A model generated the notes under the pieces. That model saw only the letters and a list, made by a program, of their open reading frames with translations. It was not told the DNA's origin and made no database searches. The translations under genes and the position numbers were made by a program. This document shows positions 51,949 to 64,000 of a stretch of DNA of 64,000 nucleotides, piece by piece; within the stretch, counting starts at the first letter, position 1, and each line of letters begins with the position of its first letter. The DNA lies in assembly GCA_026745465.1 (NCBI GenBank), contig JACYXH010000812.1, positions 3,161,954 to 3,225,953 on the forward strand. The letters are read 5' to 3'. Origin of the DNA: Lota lota. Its lineage: Eukaryota > Chordata > Actinopteri > Gadiformes > Lotidae.

Positions 51949-52900
51949 GGAGACGCGAGAAGAACATAAACGAGCTGCGCTAAATAGCCGGTGAAGTGGT
52001 ATTACAATAAAGATCCATCATTTTACGTCTACGTAATAAATCAGAAACCTTTTCCACAGATGCTAATTTCTTAGATCTTTTCAGCCCCACTCCTCTAGAG
52101 ATTCCGATGCGACTATACATACAGCAGCCTACTTCGATGCGCTTGCCAAAGTCAACGGATGCTCAAGAAGAGTGAGCACGAGCAGTACATTCTCAGCGAG
52201 CTAATACCGTGGAAAATTTTAAATATGCTAGACTGTGTGCACTGTGGTGCCTATCTTCCTTCCTTCCCCAATTATATGGAGTGATGCTGGTGCGGCAGCA
52301 GTCGATAATAGCTAATCCACTATGAGCTTTAAGGAAGAGTCGGTTTATGATTGGCTGCGACGTGCGCACCCCGTAATAGGCCAAAGGAAAAGAGAAAGTC
52401 AGATGGGAAAAAAACGCATTGTTGAATGAATAGGTTAATTATTGCCAATCAATCAATTAAAAACGTGTATATGTTTTTTTTTATACACAAGCCTTCCAAA
52501 CTCAATGCAACTGCATGTATATTTGATGATTTGAGATACAAAACCTTTGGGTTATCCCAAATATGACCACCTCAGCATACATTCAAACATTGTAGACACT
52601 TTAGAGGTAAATGATTACTATGAAATGTCACAATGGATCATAAACAGACTATTTCTAACCTCGGGGGTAGTTCCCCACATTCATATTCACAGAGTATAGT
52701 CTAAATGAGAGCCAGGCTTGTCTTTGATCTTCCCCTCAGTTAGCTGCAGCTTATTCCAGTGATATCAAAGCGCTTTACCAGTGAAATGAAGGATGGAAGG
52801 GTGGTCATTTATACTCTCTCACCACTAGGATATGCAACTGCTGTGTGACATGGGAATGTTTTCATTGCACAGTCCTGCATTGGTATGAATGAGATGAGGT
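51949..52900 (-). promoter_or_regulatory. phactr1: 5' flank of phactr1 exon 1, possible alternative promoter
   Basis: Sequence upstream of the first coding exon found. TACGTAGACGTAAA (minus strand, about 52024-52037) is CRE-like. No clear TATA box. The flank may be a promoter for a short phactr1 form, or simply intron of a longer transcript whose first exons lie further right. Confidence 0.35.
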
Positions 52901-53029
52901 GAACCCTTTTAACTTAAGAGTTTAGAGGTGATGGTGGATTTGGTTAGTTTGGTGGTCAATAACACTGCAGCATTGTGTGTGTGTATTTGTGTGTGTGTGT
53001 GTGTGGGGGGGGGGGGTACATAAAAGACG

Positions 53030-53102
<73 letters not shown>

Positions 53103-54449
53103 AGAGAAAAAGAGAGATTCAAATAATGAAAGAATGCCTCACTGATCAACATATCCCAACATTATATATAGTAATTACAGTATATCATATATATGCGTAT
53201 TTAATGTGTAAACTTTTTCAACACCATTTCCCTCAGTTATTCCTGGATAGTTTGTACAAGTAGCACACTATGTTCAGAGTGCTGAGAAGAGGTCCCATCC
53301 CTGGGACAAGTAAGAGTTGGTCTCATGTGATGTTTGGCCCTAAAGTAATAACAACTCACTACTGTCACCGTTGCATACTTTCCCCCCATCCTAAATGCAC
53401 CACATCTTTGTTGAGTCGAAAACAACATTCAAAAGGAAGATTTGAGTAATAAAGTTGTGGCTGAATACCATTGGGTGATTTGTGTGGTGTCACTAACCCT
53501 CATGGACACCAGTGGGAGCTCATATTTGTAGATTTACATCACAGTGTAAAATGTTTTAATCAAAGCGTAAATAGCCTGGATCATGTGAATTCTGCTGTAC
53601 TGCATTTCAGCTTTAACAGTCATGAATGATCATTAATATCTCAAAATGGTTATTGCAGCTATTGCTTTTGATTGGCTCGTGAAATGATTAAACGTCAATT
53701 TGAGTCAATAATAAACATGCAGTTCAAGTTGAGTGAAATACTTGATTTAGCTTCTTAACCTCACAAAACACAACTAAAATGGACATTATGAAGCAGAGAA
53801 AAATGTAACACTATATCATGTAAAACAAAAACCACAACAGTGTTTGGTTTAAATGTAAGTGCTTCATTTAAATCTACAGCAAACTGACATTCAGCCGAAT
53901 TCAACCTAATCATGTGACCTAACAACTATCGCACAATGTTTGTGAATGATTACTGCTGATTGAGGATACTGTTGGCTCACTGACTTGTAGTGAGTTTTAA
54001 CGTCAGCTGTTTAGCAACAGGACAAGTGGAAACAGCCGTAGGGGTTTCTAAACACAGCTTGGCTAGCACTTTTGAAAGAGTAAGCACCGTTAAGAAAGCG
54101 ATGAATAAAAGAAATGGCATTACCTCAGGGTGAATTCACACTGCAGGTTGCTCTAAATACCTGCTTCTGTTTGAGATGAGGGTGCATTATTAAAAATTTG
54201 TTCCTCATATCTCACTGTTCTTTTTTGCCTTTAACTTACTCAGTAACTTACTTTATACTTAACAGTTCCACTCATCTACTTTTTCCTGGTGTGCCTTATA
54301 TATTTTATATATTTTGTATTATTATTATATCTAAAAAATACTTATATTCAGCATTTTTTCAATTAACTTACACAAACTCATTCTCTAGTTTGTTTTCCTT
54401 CATTTAGACACTGGCCTCCACACCCACACCCATACCCACACAGGGATGC

Positions 54450-54450
<1 letters not shown>
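52901..54450. other. upstream of phactr1: microsatellites and an AT-rich unique stretch
   Basis: A TG-rich block with a G12 run (about 52975-53102), then unique DNA. The part 53540-53760 is rich in TTAAT, GATTGG and AATAAACA-like motifs and resembles conserved non-coding DNA. No gene recognised. Confidence 0.5.

Positions 54451-54518
<68 letters not shown>
54451..54518. repeat. (CA)34 microsatellite
   Basis: About 34 uninterrupted CA units. Confidence 0.96.
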
Positions 54519-54521
<3 letters not shown>

Positions 54522-55072
54522 ATTAATCCAACTTTAAATGAGCAAGATATAAGATATATAACTTTCTATCTCCTTTCTACACATTTTCTGCAGGAAATCC
54601 TGAACAGTTATGCAATTATAATCTAGGAGGGACCCAATTTACCCCACGTTAGTTACGCAGTCATTGGCTCCACCCTCAACACTAAGCTAAATCTTTCTCC
54701 TGACAAGACAAGAGTCATTTAACATGATTATGTAAATCTATAGACTTGCAGAGCAACTGGGACATTATTTCCATACTTTTCATAAAGATGCAAGACTGGG
54801 GAGAAAGCATATCAGGATCAAATAGGCATACACATTTGCTCCAATGCCACTTTTCTTTACTCATATTCATCATATTAAATTATTTGTCAAATAATCAAGA
54901 GAACATGTATTGCATGCTGTTTATTCACACTTTGAATAATATCAGTAAAAGCACACCTTGCTGTATTTTAGTAACATAGTTGATATCAAAGACAGACATG
55001 TAGACAAGGCTCTATGGTATCATCAAATAAAAACGAAATCAAATATAGCCATTTTCTTCAGGACTTAACAAT

Positions 55073-55087
55073 GCTGCCATCTAGTGG
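55073..55087 (-). promoter_or_regulatory. CTCF core consensus match, minus strand
   Basis: On the minus strand CCACTAGATGGCAGC matches all 15 core positions. It lies about 3 kb upstream of the first phactr1 coding exon found here and faces the plus-strand site at 31946. Occupancy is not known. Confidence 0.5.
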
Positions 55088-56773
55088 CAATATGGAATAC
55101 GCCTCGCGTATATTTTCCTCCTGCGTCACGTAAATGAGCGTAGGGCGTTCTCTGAGGACGTAGTGACCATGTGACTTCGAAACATACTCTAGACCTGTAC
55201 ACCATACATTTGCATAAACTGGATAAACATCCAGTGGGTGTACACTGGTAACCAGTTGTTATGATTTATACCATGAAATTGAAATCAATTAGCCATAACG
55301 AACAAAATAATGAATCACGAGCAGCTTAAAAACAAGATGAATTCCCTAATTAGAACGTGTTGGGCATCTTCTGTAATATTGCACACCGAGTTTGTGCTTG
55401 AGTATAAAAGATTGGACAATACTTTCACATGCACTCTCCCACTTCACTTTCACATTCACACTCAAATTCACAAAATACAGCATTTGTGTAAGTATTTCTC
55501 CTCAAAATATCTAAGCAGGCAGTGCTGGAATTGTGCCAAACTGATGAATCTGCCTGCAGAACATCGAGCCTTGTTTGACCAGAACAAAAATCACCTAAAA
55601 GTCACCCAGATGGACGACATTTCCTGGCTGTATCCTTGATGAGTCACTATCTCCTTTTGATTTGTAAAGTTAAGATTTAACGTTCAGTTGTGTGACAGTA
55701 GATATTGAAAGGCCCAAAGCATTATCCTTGGGAATAATGAAATGTCAGAAAAATATGTGTAACATACACTGAAACATAAGCTGTTAGTTGGCTTCTTGTT
55801 GGCTATTCATCTCTGCTAAAAAGACAAATAAAAAATCACAATCTCTTTAAGGGATATTAGAAATATCCCACCAATTCAGTGATTTTTATTTGTTACAACA
55901 TTTTTCCCAGCGGAGTTTGGATCAAAATATGACACAGAACTGCAGACTCTGATGACATTTCCTCTTGTGTCTCACATCCCGAGCATTGGGTAAGGGGCCA
56001 GGTCACACTCACGCATCCCCATTCAAATAATGTTCCCTTTTGAACTTAAGTCTCATTGGACTGTGCCCCACCATTAAAAGTGGCTGCTATTATAATTGAC
56101 TGCTTGAACCACTTTCCAACCTACGCCTGTTGGTGATCGACACTATTAGTTAAAAAATGACCTCATGTTACAGGGCGGTATAAGTGATATGGGATGATAT
56201 GGGAATTGAGTCATCAGCAACAATAGCAGCAGGGGAGGCCTCCAATGTATGCCAGTAAGTAAAATGTGTTACCAATACCTGGCATTAGTTTATGTACAAC
56301 TATTGGCTTACAGCAGACCACAGCTGACTCGTGTCTGACTCGATCTCAACCCTTAGGCCTACGTCCTAAAAGATTGTGTGGAGTTCATGAAGCAACTGAA
56401 ACCCAAACCAGAGCAAAACGACGAGAACACATGCTGTTGGGGCAGATAGAACGGACGCCCTGCAACCACTGTGCACCACACAGAGTGTTAAAGGGACTTA
56501 TATCCCTGCTGTATATGTTGTATGTATGTTTATGTATACAAATTGAAATAACAATATTTATATACGTATATATTTTTGTAGACTTGTGTGTACATTATTT
56601 GGGGGGGAAAGTAAGATATACAAAAACAGTTTACTATAGCCTATTGGCATATTCATCATAATGTAGCAGAATATTTGGTATTTCATATTTTAGGTAGCAA
56701 GTTTAAAGAGCTAGGCCTGCTGGCACTGCATAATATAATGTATTCAGGAGTCCCAAAACAACTAAACATCCCA

Positions 56774-56788
56774 CCACAAGGGGGCGGT
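56774..56788 (+). promoter_or_regulatory. CTCF-like site, one mismatch
   Basis: CCACAAGGGGGCGGT matches 14 of 15 CTCF core positions (A at position 5). It lies 1.7 kb right of the minus-strand site at 55073 and points away from it. Confidence 0.35.
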
Positions 56789-57433
56789 GATGTTGCAGAG
56801 ACAGACTCCAGGGGAACGTTAATGTTTTGCAATAGTGACGTGTTTAATGGTGCAGTGTTTTATGATGCCATTAATGGGCTGACAACAAAGAGGTTTATAA
56901 CCCCCTCTTATGTCTTATGTCAATACAGCTCATTATATTAATGCAAGCTCCATTTTTTCCCAAGTGTGCTCAAGCAGAGTTAAATAAAATAATAGAGGTT
57001 AATGATGCAACTTGTGGAGGTGTTGTAGCATACAAACTCAGTTGTGGGCTTACCCTTTTTTAGACCTAACTAATGTCAGGAACACTGAAAAGTGTTATGA
57101 CAAGAAAGAAATGGTAAGACAAGAAATGCTTGAAATAAGTCATTTTTTTGTGATTGGTTGCCTCAGTTTTATTTTTCTTTCATTTCAGGTGTTAATTGAG
57201 ACGAAGAGCTGCAGGCAAAGGTGACTCAGGGTGATAGCAGTTGTTAAACAAAGTGTATGCCCTTAAACCTTAACATAAGTGGAAAGTGTGGGCAATAGTC
57301 ATGTTACTGTTAGGCTACCTGCCCCAAAGGAGATCATTTTAGTGGGGTGGGCGCTTTGCTTTGGACCCATACCCTCAAAGGTTAATGGAAACACAAGAAA
57401 ACTGAAGAGGAGAATCACACACACGCACTCGTA

Positions 57434-57484
<51 letters not shown>

Positions 57485-59894
57485 CAGGGGGGCCGAGCTG
57501 CAATTTTCACAGGTAGGCAGATTGCGCTCCGGAGGGATGTTGAGGCAGACAATGTCTTGTCTGCACCATCTCTCATCACTTTAATCTCAACCTGTCCCTT
57601 CATTTTATCTTGTGTTAGAACATTAAACAAGCTCTTTTGTTGAATTACATTAGATTTTTAGAGCCCTCCAAACTCGTTGTCTCGTATGACCTTCATGTTA
57701 ATTGTACATAGCTTCAGACTTAGCTTGTCTTGTCTTAGGGCTGATTAAGCCTCACAAGGCTTCCACAACAGAGCAACGCACAATAATAATTCTGCTGGCC
57801 TAATTGGTCAATACATCTGTACCAAATATCATTCAACACTGTATTGTTACCTGCAATACCATGACTGTATCTTTGATCTTTGTATCTTTTACCAGAAACC
57901 CTTGATCCCAGAACCAAATGAGAAAAGCATAGAACCGCTAGACCTGCAAAAAAATAACACAACCTGAACCAGCACATCTAGACGTAGACCGTTACTCTGT
58001 TGGTGTGGTTAACTTTTTGTGACATTTCCCCATAGAGAGAACCTTTGTCCCTCTGCTACATACACCAACACAGCCAGATGCTATTCTCTCCAGCCAACGG
58101 TCTTTGTCTATTGTGTATCACACCCACCACCACTAGAAAACACATTGCTTGTAGAGTAGAGAAGAGCACATCATTAACTTCAAATTATAGTTGAGGACCA
58201 CATGGGCCGCGTGCTTGATGTTCTCAGTCAGGGGCCCATCTCTGACCGTCAGCGACACACACTGCTTTCTATTAGCAATAGCTCACCACGGTTTTGTCAT
58301 GTTCAATAATGCAGGCCTGATGATGTAGAACTCTGTCACTCTGTCCCTTTAAATCAAGCCTTGGGAACCAGCAGTGCTATTCACTTTTACAGTTTGTCAC
58401 CCATTTAGATGAAATACCGCAAGTCAATTGCAGGGTTGGACTATGAGAGTCCAGTGTGTAGTACAGCTTGTGGTATATGATCAACACAAAATGCCTATAA
58501 CACAGCTGCTGTTGCTATCTAACAGCAAACTTATTTTTATACGATCTTGTGAAATAGAAAAACCAGACCAACACATCCCAATAGTCATGAACTTGTGCTG
58601 GTGAAGGGTAGAGGTTAATAAGGAGTTACATAACTGTGAATGTTGGTAAATAAATCCAAACAAGGTGTTGTCTGGAAAACATATCACTTGCAGAAAAGAA
58701 AACATAGAAATGTGATGATTTGTAAACAAAATGGATTTGCTTGTGTGTTGGCTTGCTATATTAAGTCTTGCTTGGTGTATTGATGTATATTTACATCAAT
58801 AATGTATTTTTTTCTTTTATATATATATATATATCAGTTTAGTGTTCCCTGTAACACTACAATTACTACATTGATAGCACACTGATAGCTGCAATGCAGA
58901 CCGGCTTGACTAGGTGCCAAGACTGGCGGCGACTTGGAAGGCAAACGTGTCTTTAAAATTAGGGGAGTCAGCAGCAGGTATAGTCCATTACCTCCACTAG
59001 CCAAGTTCACCTTACCTACACGCATGTCGGCAGCTGGGTCCAGATAGACTGCCGTTAATTCAGAGAAATGCACCACACACGCACAAAAACACATACACCT
59101 AGCCCACCCTTCTCGTTTTACTTTTGACCAATCCAGAGATATGACTTCAGTATGAGCCAAATGGTGATTGAGAGAAAAGGGCAGCTTCTTCATACAAACA
59201 TCAGCAGTTCCAGCTACTTGCCATGGGACAGAAGCTGCGTTGTTTTACCGAGTATATTTACACATCATTTTCCATCGCTGCCCCAACATTTTGCCAACGC
59301 CGACCTATAAGAAAAATGTGAGGGATAAGCACGTTATTATCACAGATTCCTTTCAACTCGAGTTTTTCTTTTCTATGGAAATTTAGAAAAGGCGCCATCG
59401 CTATGCTGCCGCGCAGGAAACATGTTACCGCCAGAGCTCTTCCCTTCCCACTAGTGCAGGGGAGAGATGAGGGTGTGCGAAGAGATGAGAGTGCACGAGA
59501 TGAGACAGGAAGCCGAGCGAAGGGCGGGTATTGGTCTCTTCAGGGTTTCCTTACTTGAATGAATGGCGTCTAATACCTCAATGTGTTTCCTTTTCATCTC
59601 CCCCTCAAAGCTCGGCTCTCTGACGTGTCCGGGTTTTGAAGCCTTTCGTTAGACGCTGCATTGCTATTTTCTGCTCTGATGTTCCCACTCATGTTTTATT
59701 CAGTTCTGGGATGTTTCGGGGCACCAGGAGGGTCATGGATGGATGGAGAGATGGATTTCAAGGGTGGGATGGGGAGGACGGGCGGATGTTATTGTTATTG
59801 GTTTCAGATAGCTGTAGGTTGATTTACTGATAACTATGTCAGACAAACCTAATAATACGCATTTTGTGTACGCATGTTTGTTCGCCTGTGTGTT

Positions 59895-60019
59895 GTATGT
59901 TTGCCTATGTGTGTGTGTACTCATGTGTTTGTGTGTGTTTGTGAGTGTGTATGTATGTTACCTAGTTGTGGGTGCCAGTGTGGTTGTGTGTGTTTGTTTA
60001 GTGTCTATGTATGGTTGCC

Positions 60020-60050
<31 letters not shown>

Positions 60051-60087
60051 CTATGTGTTTGTGTATTTGCCTGTGTGTGTATGTTTT

Positions 60088-60131
<44 letters not shown>

Positions 60132-60136
60132 TGTGA
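59895..60136. repeat. TG-rich compound microsatellite
   Basis: TG arrays interrupted by TTTGCCTATG-, TTTGCCTGTG- and TTTTCCTG-like spacers, ending in a pure (TG)n. Cys/Val open frames across it are artefacts. Confidence 0.85.
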
Positions 60137-62318
60137 GGGGAAGTGATAGAGCTGTGAAGATATCTATCTTTTTAGCAAGTGTATGCTAACAGCCCCTTCA
60201 TAGCGTTGCCAAGCAGCTTCAAACACTGCTGTGTTCAGCAGAGTCCAACCTGGCTCCCGCCCAGCAAGTCAATCAGAAATGCTCCTTCTCCCTCGCTCTG
60301 GAACAAGATACGACAGGTGAAAACTGATGACTGCACACACTCCCCATGACTTTTCTTGACATTGGGAAAACTGGGCTCTTACCCATCCTGTGTGAATGGA
60401 TAATGACTGAGAACTGTGTGGATAGCTGGACTCTGCACAGCTGGCAATATATGCTCATAATACTGGGGTAGGGTTTTATTACATGAGGATATTGTGATTT
60501 GATTATTGCAGCAATATACAAGCTACATGTATACTATTGTCATATGTGAAGATATTTTCAAAAAGGGTGTTATACATATAACAACAGATACAATACTCAT
60601 ATCCAATATAATTACATATAATACCATTTTATATTAGGCCTATACATCATATAACAAAATGGTACTATGTTTAAAAACCTTGTGGGCAATGAGCTAAAGT
60701 TAAGACTACAAAACAAAACTTAATTATATATCAATGTTGCTGTCTCAAGAATCAATACAGCACTGGCAACAGAGCAAATCAATATATATCAATATTCTAT
60801 TACACGTTTAAGTCACAGTTATGCACTAATATGTGAAATACACAATACATAGCCTACTGATGCTTTGCTATATAATATATAATACACCGCACACGTCCAA
60901 ACCAGAGATTTCCCTCGGAATATGAAGAGATGCCAACTATACATCCCATTCATCGGACAACATGGACTTGGATGGGGCACTATCAAAGGAGTCAGCTGCC
61001 CGGTGCCTGAGAAAGCTGCTCCTGAATGTTCTCAGACTATGTAACACAGTAGTGGTGGTGGTGGTGTTCGGGTTGGGGTTGGTTGAGAAATTCCTCTGCC
61101 TGTAGCATTAAATGTGTTGCTCCCCCTGGCTCTCAGCCACGTCCTTGGGTCTTATTGATTGTGACACTCCATGGGACTCTACCGTGTTGTGGGGTTGAAT
61201 CAGAGAAGTGTGTGTGTGTGTGTGCCTTACCACATTGTAGAATAAATGGTGGCATGGGTGCACACACACAAAAGGTATGTAGAGTCAATTTATATTGAGC
61301 ATTACAATTTCTGTGTGATGAAAGCGTGTCAAAGGTTTACCTTACAAATATGTGCTGTATATTTACGTCTTAGTTTCTGGGAGAAGGAATACACATCTCT
61401 TTCTGTTTGTGTGAGCCGGCGGAGAGGTATATATACGCACACACACACGGACCCACACACCAAAATGTCCACCACCTGCAATGCAGCCTGGTTCTCTACT
61501 CCGACCCTAGTCCATTTGCATTCAGGCTGGCTAGACAGAGGTAAGAGTGCTGGCATCCACAGACACACACCTCTGAAACTGCACAACAGGCCAACAGCTG
61601 TTGCATAACTGTGGCAGCACACTTTGTGTACAGTGAGGTGTCATTTTGGTGCTTCGATTGACACCTTTATAAAAGTTTAATCTAATGAATCATGAAAGAT
61701 TTGTTATAAAACCTAGCTGCCGGCATGGCATGATAATAAGTGAAAAAGCTAAAGAGCAACCTGTTTTTTATATCAAAGAATAATCAAACCCAATTACAAC
61801 AGTTGTTGACATTGTTATATGGTTAAAAATAAGCATTCCTGTATTAGAACCTGAGTGGTACATAAAGGTCTGGATGTATTGGCGGTAAACATTGCAGATA
61901 AATACCACCTTGGCTGCGTTCAATTTGGCTCACTTGTTCACTCATTTCGTAATCTCTATAGTGACCACTATATTACTATAGTAAGTATAGGGGGAATTCG
62001 GACATCAATTATGTGCTGGCAATCCATCAGGGTGTTAAATATCTCTCATTTGCATAAATAACCTGTATGTGCCGCACCACTGGATGAATCTGACGGCAAA
62101 GAAAACCACTATGAATTATTTTAGGAACTAGATTTGTACACTCACATTTCCGACAATAACTGAGAGATGAGTGTTCTCAGGACAACAGCAGGGGTAATGC
62201 ACAGGGTGGGAGATCGAAAGTGAATCACAACACAGGCCCAAAGCTCTGTTATTTGATAACACTGGCTCTACAATAGGCTCTCAGAGTCCCCTTATCTATA
62301 CCGAACCAGGCTCTGATT

Positions 62319-62320
<2 letters not shown>

Positions 62321-62397
<77 letters not shown>
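62321..62397. repeat. (CT)n microsatellite
   Basis: About 38 CT units, followed after a short spacer by further CT-rich sequence to 62450. Confidence 0.96.
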
Positions 62398-62398
<1 letters not shown>

Positions 62399-62440
62399 GT
62401 TGTGAACATTGTCTCTCTTTCTGTCTCTCTCTCCCTCTCT

Positions 62441-62521
62441 CTATCTCAATTAAAATCAATTCAATTCAAAATAGCTTTATTGGCATGGAAAATAAACATT
62501 TACATTGCCAAAGCAGTTCTC
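62441..62521. mobile_element. fragment of a fish interspersed repeat (GCTTTATTGGCATGG type)
   Basis: Reads AATTCAATTCAAAATAGCTT then TATTGGCATGGAAAATAAAC and ACATTGCCAAAGCA. I recall this motif from dispersed repeats in salmonids and other fish. It sits between CT arrays, a typical arrangement for a retroposon tail. The family is not assigned. Confidence 0.5.
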
Positions 62522-63534
62522 TCGCTCTCTCCCTCTGACTCTCTTGCTTTCTCTCCCATAAACATATACAGAAACACGCTCTCTTGTATACTCAAAGTGA
62601 AATTCTCTTTCCATATTTCTCATCTGCTAATGCTGTCAAAAGTGTACCATTGAGGTATTTGACATGCCACTGGAATTGCATTGAAAACTACATACATTTT
62701 TATATTTTTTGAAAATACAGCAGGAAACTATCTGAGGAAAAGGGGGGCTAGGGTAAGAGATAGACAGCGGAACAAGCAGTACACCTGGATGAGGCGAGGT
62801 GATTCCATTTTGGTGGCATGTGTGCATGTGTACGTGACGTGTGTGTTTGATTGTTTATTCATTTCGTACTAACCGCAGTCTGCAGAAAGGTAACAGATGT
62901 TGCTGTATGGGAGTTGTTGCGGCTGAGTGAGGGGGAAATGAAAACAAGGGGACAGTTTCATCCACTGGTGAAAAATGCTGCATCAGCAGACGACTGAGTA
63001 CACACTATAGCGCTGAAACAAGGAGTCAATGAGTCCATCGACAGTAAATGCAGCCATTGTCGTTTTGATCATCGATAATTGTATCGGTTTATCAAGTAAA
63101 GAAATATCCTCAGAAATGTTTAGTGGCTTTTTTGCAGATCATTATCAAAGGGCTACAAGTTCTCAGACAAAGTAAGTACATTAAGGACATCAGCTTGTGA
63201 TTGGCATTTTCGATTAATATATTACGTTTAATATCCTCAATTATATTGTTGATTAATCTAAACAATTATTGACCGATTAATCCACAATGCAGACACGTGC
63301 ACATATGGACACGTGCCCAGGCCTGGGCTCCGTGGCCCTCAGACTGGTCCAATTTCTGGATCAACACAGCAAGTCATGCTTTTGCTTTTTAACCATTCAA
63401 GGCCTAATGCTTCACACCAAATCCTTCAGCTGCTTGCCCACATAATTGGCTCAGTGTGTAGGTGTGTGTGTGTGGCCGGTGTCTGCTAGAGAGAGTGCGA
63501 GCAAGAGAGAGTGCGAGCAAGAGAAAGTGAGTGA

Positions 63535-63540
<6 letters not shown>

Positions 63541-63623
<83 letters not shown>
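63541..63623. repeat. (GA)n microsatellite
   Basis: About 41 GA units, preceded by diverged GAGTGCGAGCAAGAGA-type units from 63490. Confidence 0.96.
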
Positions 63624-63628
<5 letters not shown>

Positions 63629-64000
63629 CAAGGCATCACTAATACCAATATCCTCTAATGTTTTTGCCTTTTCTGCCTTACTGCCTGAGAAGAACCATAT
63701 AGCCGGTAACTTAGTAACTGTCAGCTGGCTGACGACACCATGTCATGTCTCAGTTGGACACAGATGGGGCACAGCGAGACCACAACACACACAAATGATC
63801 TCTGCCGCTAAGCAGGCCAATTGAGAAGAGCGGCGGGATCTGGGTTTCTCTCTCAATTCCATTACACGGTGATGGCATGGCTAGGGAGACGATAGCTAGA
63901 CAACGTCTTCTTTGGGAGGGCTCACGCTACCGCAGAGACTGCGTTGTCATCAGTGATGTCATCAGTGATCAGTGACCACAGTTGTCACATGTTGACAAGC

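Larger units (their letters stand above)
54519..59900. other. gene-poor region right of phactr1
   Basis: Mostly unique AT-rich DNA with a (CA)n array (57436-57482), an (AT)n array (58819-58835) and the CTCF-like motifs at 55073 and 56774. A GC-rich GA patch lies at 59380-59530. Open frames here (for example 55310-55639 and 56266-56661) lack recognisable domains. A 33-base exon candidate is discussed at 59016-59048. Confidence 0.5.
60137..64000. other. right end of window, no gene recognised
   Basis: AT-rich unique DNA, short CA tracts near 61205-61270 and 61435-61450, and two very long dinucleotide arrays (62321-62397 and 63541-63623). A fish-type interspersed repeat fragment lies at 62441-62521. 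It could be intron of a longer phactr1 transcript. Confidence 0.5.

Noticed and set aside
55310-55639. 109-codon plus-strand open frame
   Set aside because: AT-rich, with no recognisable family and no splice or promoter signal in support.
58834-59193. 119-codon minus-strand open frame
   Set aside because: No homology as a whole. Only the small splice-bounded part at 59016-59048 is worth a check.

Overview
The window is vertebrate genomic DNA, almost certainly from a teleost fish. The evidence is split vertebrate genes with long introns, relics resembling the LINE tails common in fish, and a very heavy load of (CA)n, (GA)n and poly-G/poly-C tracts. The microsatellite density recalls gadiform (cod-like) genomes, but that is only an impression. 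There are no prokaryotic features, and I saw no LTR retroelement or virus-derived element.

Two genes lie head-to-tail on the minus strand. Right to left (5' to 3'), the first is phactr1 (phosphatase and actin regulator 1). I could assemble its coding region exon by exon: 12 coding exons between 51948 and 32497, all in matching phase, giving 1800 nt and 599 residues. It has one N-terminal RPEL motif, a basic patch, three C-terminal RPEL motifs and the PP1-binding C-terminus ending in FHRP. Exon 10 ends at an apparent non-canonical GC splice donor. The first exon found here encodes an N-terminus unlike the human one I remember. A long AT-rich 3' UTR probably runs from 32496 down to about 29.4 kb.

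The second gene is phlpp1 (PH domain and leucine-rich repeat protein phosphatase 1). Only its 5' part is present: a large first exon (27050-28688, 546 residues), two PH-domain exons (4105-4301 and 992-1117), and the first leucine-rich-repeat exon (115 to the left edge). The remaining LRRs, the PP2C phosphatase domain and the 3' end lie to the left. Its promoter must sit within a few hundred bases of the phactr1 3' end.

Region by region: 1-28688 is phlpp1, dominated by its 22.7 kb first intron, which is crowded with microsatellites, poly-G/C runs and a 1.4 kb minisatellite of 53-bp units in 371-bp higher-order blocks (about 6440-7870). 28689-29400 is promoter or intergenic DNA. 29400-52000 is the phactr1 transcription unit, nearly free of microsatellites. 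52000-64000 holds no gene I can prove; it is probably phactr1 upstream intron or flank, where microsatellites return. Full matches to the CTCF core consensus face each other across phactr1 (31946 plus, 55087 minus). The two proteins share no complex that I know of. PHACTR1 couples G-actin sensing to PP1, and PHLPP1 dephosphorylates Akt and PKC, so the link seen here is positional only.
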